A stretch of 64,000 bases of DNA from Allobosea lupini (GCF_900109525.1 NZ_FOAN01000009.1:1-64000); one strand, 5' to 3'; counted from the first letter of the stretch, positions 24,575 to 34,300 are shown. The notes: generated by a model from the letters alone, not told the origin. A program made the numbers and translations.

Positions 24575-24849
24575 GGGCGCGATGGGCCACCGCGGCGGCG
24601 CAGGCCGAGGACGAAGGCGATCACCTGCGCGGTGGCGAGATAGAGCTCCTCGGGGATGCTGTCTTCGAGCTCGACGGTCGAGAGGGCCTGCGCCAAAGCG
24701 GCATTCTGCTCGATGGCGATGTCGTGCTCGCGGGCGGTCTCGATGATCTTTTCGGCGACGACGCCATGGCCCTTGGCGGTGACGCGCGGCGCACCCTGGC
24801 CGTCATATTCGAGCGCGACGGCGAGCGGCAGCGGCTGCGACAGGCTCAT
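24571..24849 (-). CDS. free-standing FlhB C-terminal-domain-like protein
   Basis: A 92-residue protein equal to the cytoplasmic C-terminal domain of FlhB/YscU export-switch proteins. It has A-V-A-L-E-Y-D directly after the N-terminus, then A-P-R-V-T-A-K-G, A-E-K-I-I-E-T-A-R-E-H-D-I-A-I-E-Q-N-A-A-L-A and E-E-L-Y-L-A-T-A-Q-V-I-A-F-V. The N-P-T-H autocleavage motif is replaced by Q-P-L-P-L, so it cannot self-cleave. It overlaps the FliK-like gene upstream and the acetyltransferase downstream, each by four bases. Probably flagellar export related. Confidence 0.85.
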   Translation of the reverse strand: MSLSQPLPLAVALEYDGQGAPRVTAKGHGVVAEKIIETAREHDIAIEQNAALAQALSTVELEDSIPEELYLATAQVIAFVLGLRRRGGPSRP

Positions 24850-26387
24850 GAGCGGCGGTCCAGGAACTGGCCGGCCGCTGCTTTTGCCTGCTGCGGGTGG
24901 CCGGTGAAGACCTCGAACTCGGCGCTGTCGAAGCGCGACCTGAGCAACGAGGTTTCGAGATCGGGCGTCGCCTGGCGCAGCAGGCGGCTGGTATCCTCGC
25001 GCTCGGCCCAGAAGGAGACGCCGATGGCGCGGCCCTGCAGTGTGACCACGCCCTGCAGTGCGCCGAGAGGTTCGACATCGATTGCGAAGCGCACGCGCCA
25101 GAGCGGTGCGTCGGGCGTCGCCGAGCCGGATTGCGGCGGGTCGCGCTCGATCTCCAGGGGCAGCACGGCGGTGCCATTGGGCAAAGCGAGCGGGATCTCG
25201 GTCAGCCAGCGCGCCGGCGGTGGCTGGTCGAGCCGCGTGGCCTCCTGCGGCAGCGAGGCGTATTGGGCGAGCGCGATACGGTCGAGCGCCGCTTCGGCCT
25301 GGCCGAATAGGGTCTGGGCGATGGTCGCGGGCCGGGCGGCGCTGGTCAGGCTCGGCTCTTGAGCCGGCTGCGGCGTCAGCAGGCCGTCGCGGGGCGGGGC
25401 GGGGCGAGCCTTGGATGGTGTCGCAGCGGCGGCGTCCTGCTCTTGTGTATTCCGGGTGGCTGGGCGCCCGGGCTGGGGCGCCGCTTCGTTGGCGGTTTCG
25501 CCGGGCAGTGGCAATTTCGCTGCTGGTGCGCCTTCGACGGCTGGCTTGAGCAGGTCGCGCAGGCTCTGCAACGCCGCCTTGAGATCGGTCTGAGGCGTTG
25601 GCGCCTCTCCTGCGGCCTGCCGCGCTTCGAAGAAGACGCCCGAGCGGACGACGGCTGCCTTCAGCGCTTCCGCCGCGACGGGGCGGGCTTCGGCCGCCGG
25701 CAGGCGCTGGGCGAGGATCTGGTCGACCAGCGTCATCAATGGCTTCGGCAAGGTCAGCGCGACCGAACCTTGCGCCAGGCTGCCGAGATTGGCGAAGAGC
25801 GGGGCGAGGCTGTCCTGCCGCCCGAGCGCCGCGCCGAGCAGGGGGCCGGCGATCGCGCGCGGCGAGGCGGCGGTCTGAGAAGCGATTGCGGCGGTTGTTG
25901 TGGCGGGTGGCGTACGACCGGCCTGCAAGGGGATCGCGGCGGTCGATGTCTGAGCGGTTGCAGGCGCGGCGCTCGCCGAAGTGGGCGCCTGGGTCTGCTG
26001 CGGAGTTGGTGGCGCGGTGCCGGCCGCCTGCTGATGAGTCGGCGCCGTCGGAGCGTTCGGGCTGTTGGCCGGCGCCGGGCGGATACCGACCAGCGTCGCC
26101 TGCAATGGCGCTCCCGGCTCGGCCGGCGCTGCGAGCTTGAGCATCAGCGCGGCTCCCGGCTGCAGCGCCGCCTGTCTGGCCTCCGGGCCAGCGAGCACGA
26201 GTGCGACCTTGACGCCGTTGACCAGGGCGGTGGCGTTGCCGCCGTCGTCGAGCGCGACGAGCTTGGCTTCGACCATCTTGCCGGCGGCGAGGCCGCCATT
26301 GCCGCTCATCGTCGCGAGCAGGGTCGCGAGATTCTGGCTCTTGATGAGCGCGGCGAGTTGCGCCGGATCGGGCGGAATGGCTGCCAT
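24846..26387 (-). CDS. flagellar hook-length control protein FliK-like
   Basis: A 513-residue protein. An N-terminal globular part (1-100) is followed by a long Ala/Pro/Gln/Thr-rich linker (about 100-190), a second helical region and a C-terminal domain (about 390-500) with P-L-W-R-V-R-F-A-I-D-V-E-P-L-G-A-L-Q-G-V and G-V-S-F-W-A-E-R, matching the FliK C-terminal fold. The family measures hook length and triggers the export switch through FlhB, which fits the overlapping FlhB-like gene downstream. No other flagellar gene is nearby. Confidence 0.78.
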   Translation of the reverse strand: MAAIPPDPAQLAALIKSQNLATLLATMSGNGGLAAGKMVEAKLVALDDGGNATALVNGVKVALVLAGPEARQAALQPGAALMLKLAAPAEPGAPLQATLVGIRPAPANSPNAPTAPTHQQAAGTAPPTPQQTQAPTSASAAPATAQTSTAAIPLQAGRTPPATTTAAIASQTAASPRAIAGPLLGAALGRQDSLAPLFANLGSLAQGSVALTLPKPLMTLVDQILAQRLPAAEARPVAAEALKAAVVRSGVFFEARQAAGEAPTPQTDLKAALQSLRDLLKPAVEGAPAAKLPLPGETANEAAPQPGRPATRNTQEQDAAAATPSKARPAPPRDGLLTPQPAQEPSLTSAARPATIAQTLFGQAEAALDRIALAQYASLPQEATRLDQPPPARWLTEIPLALPNGTAVLPLEIERDPPQSGSATPDAPLWRVRFAIDVEPLGALQGVVTLQGRAIGVSFWAEREDTSRLLRQATPDLETSLLRSRFDSAEFEVFTGHPQQAKAAAGQFLDRRS

Positions 26388-26505
26388 TCGGGCAGCCTGG
26401 CACGAAATGTTAAGGATTCTCTTGCGCCGGGCAGCGTTGCGTCAGCTGCGCTGGTGCGGGCGCCAGCTCTGCGGCAGGTTGCCCACCCGTTCTGGAGAGA
26501 TCGTC

Positions 26506-27516
26506 ATGGATTATCGCGCGCTCGGCCGTTCCGGCCTCAAGGTCTCGCCGCTCTGCCTGGGCACGATGATGTTCGGGGCGCAGACGGACGAAGCCGATGC
26601 GCGGGCGATCATCGACAATGCCGCCGCCGCCGGCATCAACTTCATCGATACCGCCGATGTCTACGCCGAGGGGCGCTCGGAGGAGATCACCGGCCGCGCC
26701 ATCGCCGGCAACCGCCAGGACTGGGTGCTGGCGACCAAGGCGGCGAATGCGATGGGCGAGGGGCCGAACCAGCGCGGGCTCTCGCGCAAATGGCTGCTCG
26801 AAGCGTGCGATGCCAGCCTGAAGCGGCTCGGCACCGATTTCATCGACATCTACTATCTGCACAAGGAAGACCATGGAACGCCGCTCGCCGAGACGATCCG
26901 GGCAATCGGCGACCTCGTGCGGGCCGGCAAGATCCGCTATTTCGGTGTCTCGAATTATCGCGGCTGGCGCGTCGCCGAGATCTGCCGGCTCTGCGACGAG
27001 CTCGGCATCGACCGGCCGGTGGTCAGCCAGCCCTATTACAACGCGATGAACCGCATGCCCGAGGTCGAGCACCTGCCGGCCTGCGGCTATTACGGGCTCG
27101 GCGTCGCCAGCTATTCGCCCTTGGCGCGCGGCGTGCTGACGGCGAAATACGAGCCCGGCCAGGCTCCGCCGGAAGGCACCCGCGCCGGCCGCGCCGACAA
27201 GCGGATCATGCAGACGGAATGGCGCGAGGAATCGCTGATCATCGCCCGGACGATCCGCGACCATGCCGCGGCGCGCGGCCTGACGCCGGTCCAGTTCGCG
27301 GTCCGCTGGGTGCTGAATAACAAGCTCCTGACCGCGGCAGTGGCCGGCCCGCGCACCATGGAGCAATGGCAGGGCTATCTCTCGGCGCTCTCGGCCGATT
27401 TCACCGCCGAGGACGAGGCGCTGGTCGACAGCCTCGTGCCGGCAGGTCATCCCTCGACGCCGGGCTACAGCGATCCGGCCTATCCGCTCGAAGGGCGGCT
27501 GGCGCGGACGGGGTGA
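26506..27516 (+). CDS. aldo/keto reductase
   Basis: A 336-residue NADPH-dependent oxidoreductase with the (beta/alpha)8 fold. The N-terminus is of the AKR type (Y-R-A-L-G-R-S-G-L-K-V-S-P-L-C-L-G-T-M), the catalytic residues appear in F-I-D-T-A-D-V-Y, W-V-L-A-T-K-A and I-Y-Y-L-H-K-E, and the cofactor loop in S-Y-S-P-L-A-R-G. The substrate is unknown. The ATG at 26506 follows TGGAGAG; the longer open frame overlaps the divergent FliK-like gene and is rejected. Confidence 0.92.
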   Translation: MDYRALGRSGLKVSPLCLGTMMFGAQTDEADARAIIDNAAAAGINFIDTADVYAEGRSEEITGRAIAGNRQDWVLATKAANAMGEGPNQRGLSRKWLLEACDASLKRLGTDFIDIYYLHKEDHGTPLAETIRAIGDLVRAGKIRYFGVSNYRGWRVAEICRLCDELGIDRPVVSQPYYNAMNRMPEVEHLPACGYYGLGVASYSPLARGVLTAKYEPGQAPPEGTRAGRADKRIMQTEWREESLIIARTIRDHAAARGLTPVQFAVRWVLNNKLLTAAVAGPRTMEQWQGYLSALSADFTAEDEALVDSLVPAGHPSTPGYSDPAYPLEGRLARTG

Positions 27517-27522
27517 CCCGGC

Positions 27523-27933
27523 TCAAGGATGCAGCTTCAGCCCCTTGATCGCCTTGTCGACGGCCTTGCGCTCGCCATGCAGCGCGATGCCGACCAGATC
27601 GAGGGCGTCGGTCGCCACGGCCTCGACCGCGGCGCGATTGGCCTCGTCATGGCCGGTCGCGAACAGCTCCCGCGTATAGAGCGAAGGCGTCAGGCCCGCT
27701 TCGCCGGCCCGCCGCAGCACGCGGGCGAGGTCGGCCGAGCTCGCGGTGAAGATCAGGATCGGCTGGCGTACCAGCGGGCCGTAGACCTTGCCGGAGCCGT
27801 CGCGGTAAGCTTCCCCGCCGAGTTCCGGCGCGGCGGCGACCAGCCCGCCGGCGAGGAAGGCGGTGACATTGAGCTTCTGCCAAGCGGCGAGCTCGTCATG
27901 GACGATGATGGCAATCTTGGTGTCGAAGCGCAT
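27523..27933 (-). CDS. DUF2000 family protein
   Basis: A 136-residue soluble protein with the DUF2000 look: M-R-F-D-T-K-I-A-I-I-V-H-D-E-L-A-A-W-Q-K-L-N at the start, then A-F-L-A-G-G-L, Y-R-D-G-S-G-K-V-Y-G and Q-P-I-L-I-F-T-A-S. Function is not known for the family. Its ATG overlaps, on the opposite strand, the ATG of the AraC regulator, so the pair is divergent with no spacer. A regulatory link between the two is likely. Confidence 0.85.
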   Translation of the reverse strand: MRFDTKIAIIVHDELAAWQKLNVTAFLAGGLVAAAPELGGEAYRDGSGKVYGPLVRQPILIFTASSADLARVLRRAGEAGLTPSLYTRELFATGHDEANRAAVEAVATDALDLVGIALHGERKAVDKAIKGLKLHP

Positions 27934-28816
27934 GACGACAGCGATAGAGCGTGGCGAGCGGGCCGGTCTTGAACGTTCGTGCGCGCTCGCCTCGCCGGAC
28001 GACTGGATCCGCACCGCGCCGGACGGCGAAGGAATCGAACGGATCGAGGCCTTCTTCACTGGCCATGCCTATGACACGCATCGGCACGACACCTATGCGA
28101 TCGGCTATACGGTCAGCGGGGTGCAGAGCTTCGACTATCGCGGCGCGCAGCGGGATTCGACGCCGGGCGACCTGATCGTGCTGCACCCGGACGAGCTGCA
28201 CAACGGCCGGGCCGGGATCGCGAGCGGCTTTCGCTACCGCATGGCTTATGTCGAGCCCGGGCTGATCATGGCGGCGCTCGCCGGGCGCGCCAGCGCGATG
28301 CCGTTCATCGGCAATGCCGTCTGCCGCGACGGCAGCCTGATGCGGGCGCTGGTCGGCCTGCTCGGCGATATCGAGCATGGGCTGGAGCCGCTGGAGCGCG
28401 ATTCGGCGGTCGGGGCACTGGCCGAGGCGTTGTTAAAGCTCGACCCGTCCTGTTCGCTCACCGCGGCGGATACGCCGGCGATGCCGGCCTGCGAACGTGC
28501 CCGCGATTTCCTGAGCGAGAGCCGCGACGAGGCGATCGATTCAACTATGCTGGAGGCGGTCACCGGGCTCGATCGCTATGCGCTGGCGCGGCAGTTCCGC
28601 CGCCGCTACGGCACCAGCCCGCATCATTATCTGGTGATGCGCCGGCTGGAGCGGGCAAGGCTGCTGATCCGTCAGGGCGATGCGCTGGCCGAGGCGGCAG
28701 CCGCCAGCGGTTTTTCCGACCAGAGCCATATGACCCGGCATTTCCGCAAGGCCTATGGCCAATCTCCCGGGCGCTGGCGGGCGATGCAGGTCGGAGTCAT
28801 GCCGGATGCGGCCTGA
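27932..28816 (+). CDS. AraC-family transcriptional regulator
   Basis: A 294-residue regulator. An N-terminal cupin-type sensor (about 30-150; G-H-A-Y-D-T-H-R-H-D-T-Y-A-I-G-Y and P-G-D-L-I-V-L-H-P-D-E-L-H-N) precedes two helix-turn-helix units near 185-285 (Y-A-L-A-R-Q-F-R-R-R-Y-G-T-S-P-H-H-Y and A-A-A-S-G-F-S-D-Q-S-H-M-T-R-H-F-R-K-A-Y-G). The ATG at 27932 shares bases with the start codon of the divergent DUF2000 gene; frames upstream remain open but lie inside that gene. Confidence 0.9.
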   Translation: MTTAIERGERAGLERSCALASPDDWIRTAPDGEGIERIEAFFTGHAYDTHRHDTYAIGYTVSGVQSFDYRGAQRDSTPGDLIVLHPDELHNGRAGIASGFRYRMAYVEPGLIMAALAGRASAMPFIGNAVCRDGSLMRALVGLLGDIEHGLEPLERDSAVGALAEALLKLDPSCSLTAADTPAMPACERARDFLSESRDEAIDSTMLEAVTGLDRYALARQFRRRYGTSPHHYLVMRRLERARLLIRQGDALAEAAAASGFSDQSHMTRHFRKAYGQSPGRWRAMQVGVMPDAA

Positions 28817-28823
28817 GCGGCGC

Positions 28824-29432
28824 TCAGGGCCGCGAACTGGTCAAGCCATCCCACGCCGCCATGGCGCCCTGCGCCACCGCCTTGAGCTCTGCGCGGCTGG
28901 CGCCGTCGCGGGCGCGGATCGACATGCCCTGCTGCACCGTGCAGAAGAAGGCGGCGATGGCGGCCGGATCGCCCGCCGAGAGTTCGCCGCTGGCGAGCGC
29001 GCCACGCAGGCGCTCTTCCAGCACGCCCTGCATCTCGGTGCGGGCGTCGCGCAAAGCGCGGCCAGCTTCTTCGCTCGTGCCGGCGGCATGGACGACGGAG
29101 AGCACGATCATGCAGCCCGCCGGCTTGCCCGGGCGGCTGAACAGGGCGGCCGAGCGCATCAGATAGATCTCGATCGCATCGCGCACCGTGGGCGCGGCGG
29201 CGATCGCGGCAGCGAGCTCGGCGCCGTCGCCTGACTCGTAGAGTGCCATCGCCTCGCGATAGAGGCCCTCCTTGCTGCCGAAGCAGGCGTAGAGGCTGGG
29301 CGCATTGATGCCCATCGCCGCCGTGAGCTCGCTCATCGCGGTGCCCTGGAAGCCCTTCTCCCAGAACAGCAGCATGGCCTTCTGCAGGGCTTCTGCCCGG
29401 TCGAAGGCGCGCGGGCGGCCTCGTTCGGCCAT
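28824..29432 (-). CDS. TetR-family transcriptional regulator
   Basis: A 202-residue TetR regulator: residues 1-55 hold the helix-turn-helix (A-L-Q-K-A-M-L-L-F-W-E-K-G-F-Q-G-T, then L-T-A-A-M-G-I-N-A-P-S-L-Y-A-C-F-G-S-K-E), the rest the ligand/dimer domain with G-C-M-I-V-L-S. The ATG at 29432 is preferred over a GTG nine bases upstream because GAAAGG lies eight bases before it. Divergent from an SDR gene, with symmetric sequence between them that is likely its operator. Confidence 0.9.
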   Translation of the reverse strand: MAERGRPRAFDRAEALQKAMLLFWEKGFQGTAMSELTAAMGINAPSLYACFGSKEGLYREAMALYESGDGAELAAAIAAAPTVRDAIEIYLMRSAALFSRPGKPAGCMIVLSVVHAAGTSEEAGRALRDARTEMQGVLEERLRGALASGELSAGDPAAIAAFFCTVQQGMSIRARDGASRAELKAVAQGAMAAWDGLTSSRP

Positions 29433-29446
29433 GGTCGTCACCTTTC

Positions 29447-29524
29447 TGTAGTGAGCGATAAATAAATTGCTTGACGCTCCGGCGCAAGCGAGTCATCGAT
29501 ATATGTATCAATCACTACATATAT
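29447..29524. promoter_or_regulatory. Operator region between TetR and SDR genes
   Basis: TGTAGTGAGCGATA (29447-29460) and TATCAATCACTACA (29506-29519) are inverted copies matching at 12 of 14 bases. The second copy lies inside a perfect 9-bp inverted repeat, ATATATGTA (29499-29507) and TACATATAT (29516-29524), ending nine bases before the SDR start. A TTGACG box lies at 29471. The arrangement suits repression of both divergent genes by the TetR protein. Confidence 0.6.
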
Positions 29525-29532
29525 GGTGACCC

Positions 29533-30273
29533 ATGGTGAAACTGGCAGGCAAGAAGGCCCTCGTGACCGGCGGCAGCCGCGGCATCGGCGCGGCGACGGC
29601 GCTTCGGCTGGCGCAGGACGGAGCGGATGTGGCGCTGACCTATGAGCGCGCCCGCGACAAGGCCGAGGCGGTCGCGGGCCAGATCCGGGCGCTCGGCCGC
29701 AAGGTCGTGGTGCTGCAGGCCGACAGCTCCGATGCGGCAGCGCTGACAGCGGCGGTCGACGAGGCCGCGGCCGAGCTCGGCGGGCTCGATATCCTCGTGA
29801 ACAATGCCGGCATCTGGCACGATGGCGAGGTCGGCAGCTGGAGCCTCGGCGAGATCGACAAAGTGATCGCGGTCAACGTCCGGGCGGTGATCGTCGCTTC
29901 GCAGGCCGCGGCGAAGCACCTGCCCGAGGGTGGGCGGATCATCACCACCGGCTCCTGCCTGGCCGAGCGGGTGACGGAGCCGGGCATCGCGCTCTATGCG
30001 ATGAGCAAGGCGGCGCTGATCGGCTTCACCAAGGGCCTCGCCCGCGATCTCGGCTCGCGCGGCATCACCGTCAACATCGTCCATCCGGGCTCGACCGACA
30101 CCGACATGAACCCGGCCGATGGCGACCATGCCGACGACCAGCGCGCCAGGATGGCGATCCCGCGCTATGGCAAGGCCGAGGATATCGCCGGCCTGATCGC
30201 CTATCTCGCGAGCGAGGAGGGGCGGTTCATCACCGGCGCGGGGATCGCGATCGATGGCGGGGTGAACACGTAA
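29533..30273 (+). CDS. short-chain dehydrogenase/reductase
   Basis: A 246-residue classical SDR. The cofactor loop T-G-G-S-R-G-I-G is at residues 12-19, the N-N-A-G motif near 92, and the catalytic Tyr-Lys pair in L-Y-A-M-S-K-A-A; the C-terminus I-A-I-D-G-G-V-N-T is typical. FabG-like in sequence but placed alone beside a divergent TetR gene, so it is more likely an inducible reductase for a compound sensed by that regulator. Confidence 0.92.
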   Translation: MVKLAGKKALVTGGSRGIGAATALRLAQDGADVALTYERARDKAEAVAGQIRALGRKVVVLQADSSDAAALTAAVDEAAAELGGLDILVNNAGIWHDGEVGSWSLGEIDKVIAVNVRAVIVASQAAAKHLPEGGRIITTGSCLAERVTEPGIALYAMSKAALIGFTKGLARDLGSRGITVNIVHPGSTDTDMNPADGDHADDQRARMAIPRYGKAEDIAGLIAYLASEEGRFITGAGIAIDGGVNT

Positions 30274-30288
30274 ATCGGAAGAGTGTTG

Positions 30289-30393
30289 GTCGTCCCGGGC
30301 GACCGGAGGGAGACCCGGGACCCATTCCGGAACCTTAATCGGAAAGGCTCAGGCATGGATCCCGGATCTTCGCTGCGCTCCGTCCGGGATGAC
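30289..30393. repeat. Intergenic inverted repeat of about 105 bases
   Basis: Two imperfect arms of about 40 bases face each other: one begins GTCGTCCCGGGCGACCGGAG, the other, read on the opposite strand from 30393, begins GTCATCCCGGACGGAGCGCA. The element fills the space between two convergent genes, the usual location for dispersed repeats, and may act as a bidirectional transcript end. Confidence 0.6.
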
Positions 30394-30437
30394 ACCGTTA
30401 TTGACTGACGAGACCAGGGCGGCGAGGTGCGCTCCGC

Positions 30438-31262
30438 TCAATGCCCCGGCAGGACGATGATCGTCGGCTTGGCCGGGAGCGTCGCCTTCGACAATACGAT
30501 CTCCGGCCGCTCGCGCCGCACGACCGGCCAGAGGTCCTGCGAGCGGCCAAGGAAGCGGTTGAGGGTGCCGCCGCCGAAGAAGTGCATGGGGATCATCACC
30601 CTGGCCTGGAGGGATTTCAGCACCTCCAGCATGCCCTCCTGGTCGAGCGTATAGCTGCCGTCGACCGGGAAGAGCACGACGTCAACCCGGCCGAGCGCGC
30701 GCAAGTGGCCGGGCTCGAGCGGGTGGTGGAGATGGCCGAGATGGGCGATGCAGAGCTCGCCGATCTCGAAGACGAACATCGAATTGCCGTCATAGTCTGT
30801 GTCGCCGCCATAGCTGCGGATATTGGTCGGGACATTGCGCACGCGCACGTCGCCCATCGTGACGTCGTGACGGGCGGCGCCCCGGCCGGACGGGTCCCAG
30901 CCCGGCAGCACCTGCTTGATGGCGGGATCTGGCGCGCGCGAGTAATGCGTCGAATGCGCCTTGTTCATCGTGGCGATGTCCGGCGTCACCGGCGGGCGGA
31001 CATAGTCGTTGTAATCGGTCGCGACCTTCACCCCGCCGGGCGTCTCGATAAGGAAGGTGGCGTGGCCGACAAAGGTGAGCCTCACCTCGTCCTTGCCGAG
31101 GTTGGCGCGCTGGATCGGCAGGCGGTAGCTCGCCATTTCCGGCCGGCAGCCGGGCTCGTTCGCCTGGGCGAGGGCGGGGACAGGCGAGAGCAGGGCAGGA
31201 GCTGCGAGTGCGAGCATGGCCAGAAGAGCCCGCCAGCCCGCCTTGATATCGAAGCTCGCCAT
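30438..31262 (-). CDS. exported metallo-beta-lactamase-fold protein (UlaG-like)
   Basis: A 274-residue protein with a signal peptide (1-32, ending P-A-L-A-Q) and a metallo-hydrolase fold of the UlaG-like kind: L-T-F-V-G-H-A-T-F-L-I-E at the start, N-K-A-H-S-T-H-Y in place of the classical H-x-H-x-D-H, L-C-I-A-H-L-G-H-L-H-H and M-I-P-M-H-F-F-G-G. The first metal motif is altered, so metal content may differ from relatives. The substrate is unknown. Confidence 0.85.
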   Translation of the reverse strand: MASFDIKAGWRALLAMLALAAPALLSPVPALAQANEPGCRPEMASYRLPIQRANLGKDEVRLTFVGHATFLIETPGGVKVATDYNDYVRPPVTPDIATMNKAHSTHYSRAPDPAIKQVLPGWDPSGRGAARHDVTMGDVRVRNVPTNIRSYGGDTDYDGNSMFVFEIGELCIAHLGHLHHPLEPGHLRALGRVDVVLFPVDGSYTLDQEGMLEVLKSLQARVMIPMHFFGGGTLNRFLGRSQDLWPVVRRERPEIVLSKATLPAKPTIIVLPGH

Positions 31263-31353
31263 CGCCGTCTCCTCCGCCGCGCCTGCAGGAGCTTAGCTGC
31301 TCGCAAAAGCGGGGCCAGCCCTCGCGGCGCCCGCTCGCGAATTCGTGGGCGGC

Positions 31354-34300
31354 TCAGTGATAGCGGTTGAAGGAGTAGCGGCGAACGATGCGGGCCATGG
31401 CCAGCATCTGCTTGGTGGTCGGCGGCGACGAAAGCAGCGCTGTGGCCGGTGTTTCGCTCATCGCTTTCAGACATCGTGACAGCCGATGGTTGGCCGCAAG
31501 GTTGGCCAGCGCAAGCTTTCGCAAGCCGCTGGCTCCCTGCATGACGACAAGTGGATCGCTGCCAGTCGGGGTGTTGACGACCAGACTATTGGAATTCAGC
31601 TGCGCGTCCGGTCCGGAGGCCAGTCCTGTGTACCAGGCGTCGGCAATCTCGACACTCTGCCCTGTCTCCATCGCCGCCAGGAATGCCGCCAGCGGCCAGC
31701 TTGCCTGCTTACCGTTCCGCCCCAGGAACTCATCGAGTTCCGTCTCGCTCATCCTGGCCCGGACGATGCGGTAGACGTTGAGCATGCGCTTGACCGAGCG
31801 CGGACTCTTGAGGGCGATGGCGCCGATCTCGGGGCTGGCGAGGAAGGCAACCTCTTCGTTCGTCAGCCGCACGGTCGCCAGCGCCAATTCGACCGAGGTG
31901 AGATCCTCGGCGGCGGATGCCGTATCGGCGAGACCTTCGAGCGCAATTCCGTCGGCCGGAGACGTTTCGGATCCCGGCTTTGCACCCGGCGCAAACGATT
32001 TGCGGACCGGACCGCCGCTCGTTCCGGCAAGCGGCGAGGGGACGTTCTCCGGGACGTCGAGATTGGCCTGCAGCAGCTCCTGAACGTAGGCGCCATAGCT
32101 GCCGCCCTTGTCGCCCTCGGTCGAGAGTCGCCGCAGCCAGAACGGCAGCTGGAAGATCTTTTCGAGGTAATCGATGGCGCGCTTGCGTCGCTCTGTCTCG
32201 ACCTTGTGCCGGGCCGCATCGCGCTGTTGCGGCGTCGCATTGTCCGGCAACTCTTCGGCTGCAACGGTGAACTGGCGCGCCACCGCCTCCTCGACCCAGC
32301 GGACATCGACGCCGACCACCACGACGAAAAGCTCGAAGGCGAGCAGCAGGTGGATCGCCTGCAACACGTCATAGACCTGCTGATGGGTGCAGCGGTCGAG
32401 ATCGTCGATGTAGAGGACGATGCGGTCGGGGATGACGAGCCCCTGTTTGTCGAGCTGCATCGCCTCGTAGCGCGTCCGGGCTTCTGTCTCCGCCGGAGTG
32501 AGCGGCTCGCCGCGCGCCTGCTTGTCCCTGGCGGCGAGCCCGTCGCGATTGGCGGTGAAGATCGCGTCGAGCTGCTCGAAGGAACGGCGCGCACGGCTGA
32601 CGAGCCCGACCTGCTTGTCATAGTCGCGGACATCGCCGTCCTCGAACAGGAAATAGCGCAGGATCGTGCTCGGCGCGCCGGCCGCGGCGCCATCGCCGTA
32701 TTTCGCCAGGGGCGCCTTGGCCTCCTTGGCCTTCTGCTGGGCTTCGGTAAGGGCGCGCGCCGCCTCGCGGGCGGCGACTTCCTTGTCCTCGACCTCCTTT
32801 GCCAAGTCCTTGCGGGCTTTTTCGACCGCTTTGGCATAGGCCCAGGCGCCGTCGAGCACCGGCTTGGCGAGCTTCATTGCGCCGGCCAGTGCCTGGAACC
32901 CGGCAAAAGCGGCGCCGGCCCAGGCGATCAAGCGGCCACCTGCGACCGCCGCGGAGGTTTCATCGACGATCTGCCAACCTATACCAGCAAAGGCGACGAG
33001 GACGATCGCTGCGATGGCCAGCCAGCGCTCTTTGCCGCCGCCGATGATAACCTTTGCGACCAGCGCGAGTTTGCCCGGCCAGCTCGCAGCTTCCGTAACC
33101 GTCGCGGTGAAGCCGTCGAGCTCCTTGGCGAGATCATCGCGATAGAGCCGGCGGCCGACCTCTTGCAGTTTGGCGCGATTGCCCTTGTCGGTGCGGATTG
33201 CCTCGAACTGTTCCGACAAATGCTCGGACGCCAGCGCGAGGTCGCTCGCCGCCAGCTTCCTGCGCGCCGAGGCGAGGGCCTCGTCCGCGTGCCGCGCGGC
33301 CCGCTCGGCGTCGGCGAGCTTGTCCTCCGCCTTCTGGGCGGAGGCTTCGAGGCTGCGGACACGCTCGGCGACCTTGCCGATCAGTGCGAGATAGTCCTTG
33401 GAGCGCTGGCCCTCATAGCCGCCGCGCCGGAGCTGATCGAAGAACTCGGCGGTCAGGCTCGCCCAGAGATTGGCGTCGGCATAGTGCCAGGCGTTGAAGC
33501 GGATCTGGACGGCGTTCTCGATGAAGCGCGGTGCCGTCGCCGGCTTTGCTTCGGGAGGAGCGGCCTGAGCGTCGCCGGCCGAGGTGGCTTGACCGGCCTT
33601 GGCCCGCGCCTCGCGTTCCTTGCGGGTCAGGTCGGCGATCTCGAGCTGGAGCCGCTCCATGAAGCTCGACTTGCCCGAGCCCCATTCGCCGAAGATGCCG
33701 ATCGACAGCGGTGGACGGGCTTCTTCCAGGCAGATCAGGCGGGCGAAGGCGGTGACATCCGCGTTGATGCCGAGCGGGTCGGAGCCGGCGGTGGAAGCGC
33801 GGTCGGCATGAAAGCCGGAGATGGTGGCGATGCGTGGGGCCGGCGCGCTTATGTTTGGTGAACGCAGGACCTCGCGAACCGGCCTGTCGCGCGCCTGGCG
33901 CCACAGGGATGATTCTGTTTCCGGATGGCCTTCGGCCAGGACGTTGTTGATGAGAACGGGGCGGAAGGCGTCCAGTTCGAGTTTCGTCGCGTCGCGGAAC
34001 TGGCGCCGGAGCTCGGCGGAGGCCTCGCTCCGCCGGAGGTCGAGCAGCGCGATCAGCATATGCCGTGCGCTCAGCTCGGTTTGTCCTCGGCTTGCGAAGG
34101 CATGCGCCATCAGCATCGCTTCATAGCAATCGTCGTCGAGCCTGATATTCGATACATCGTCCGACTGCTCTGCGCTCGGCTGATCGGCAAAAGAAGCGAG
34201 GGCCCTTTCGGAGGCCGATTGTTGCAGCGCCCACTCGTACAGCCAGCGCGTGGCCGAAACGGTAGAGGAGCGGAGGCCCAGCCCGACAGAAACGAACGCA

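Noticed and set aside
24571-26403. A 610-codon reading of the FlhB-like frame extended upstream
   Set aside because: The upstream part overlaps the FliK-like gene in another frame and is Arg-rich noise; only the last 92 codons carry the FlhB C-domain.
31486-33861. A 791-codon open frame on the plus strand
   Set aside because: Antisense to the KAP NTPase gene; low-complexity Arg/Gly/Glu product.
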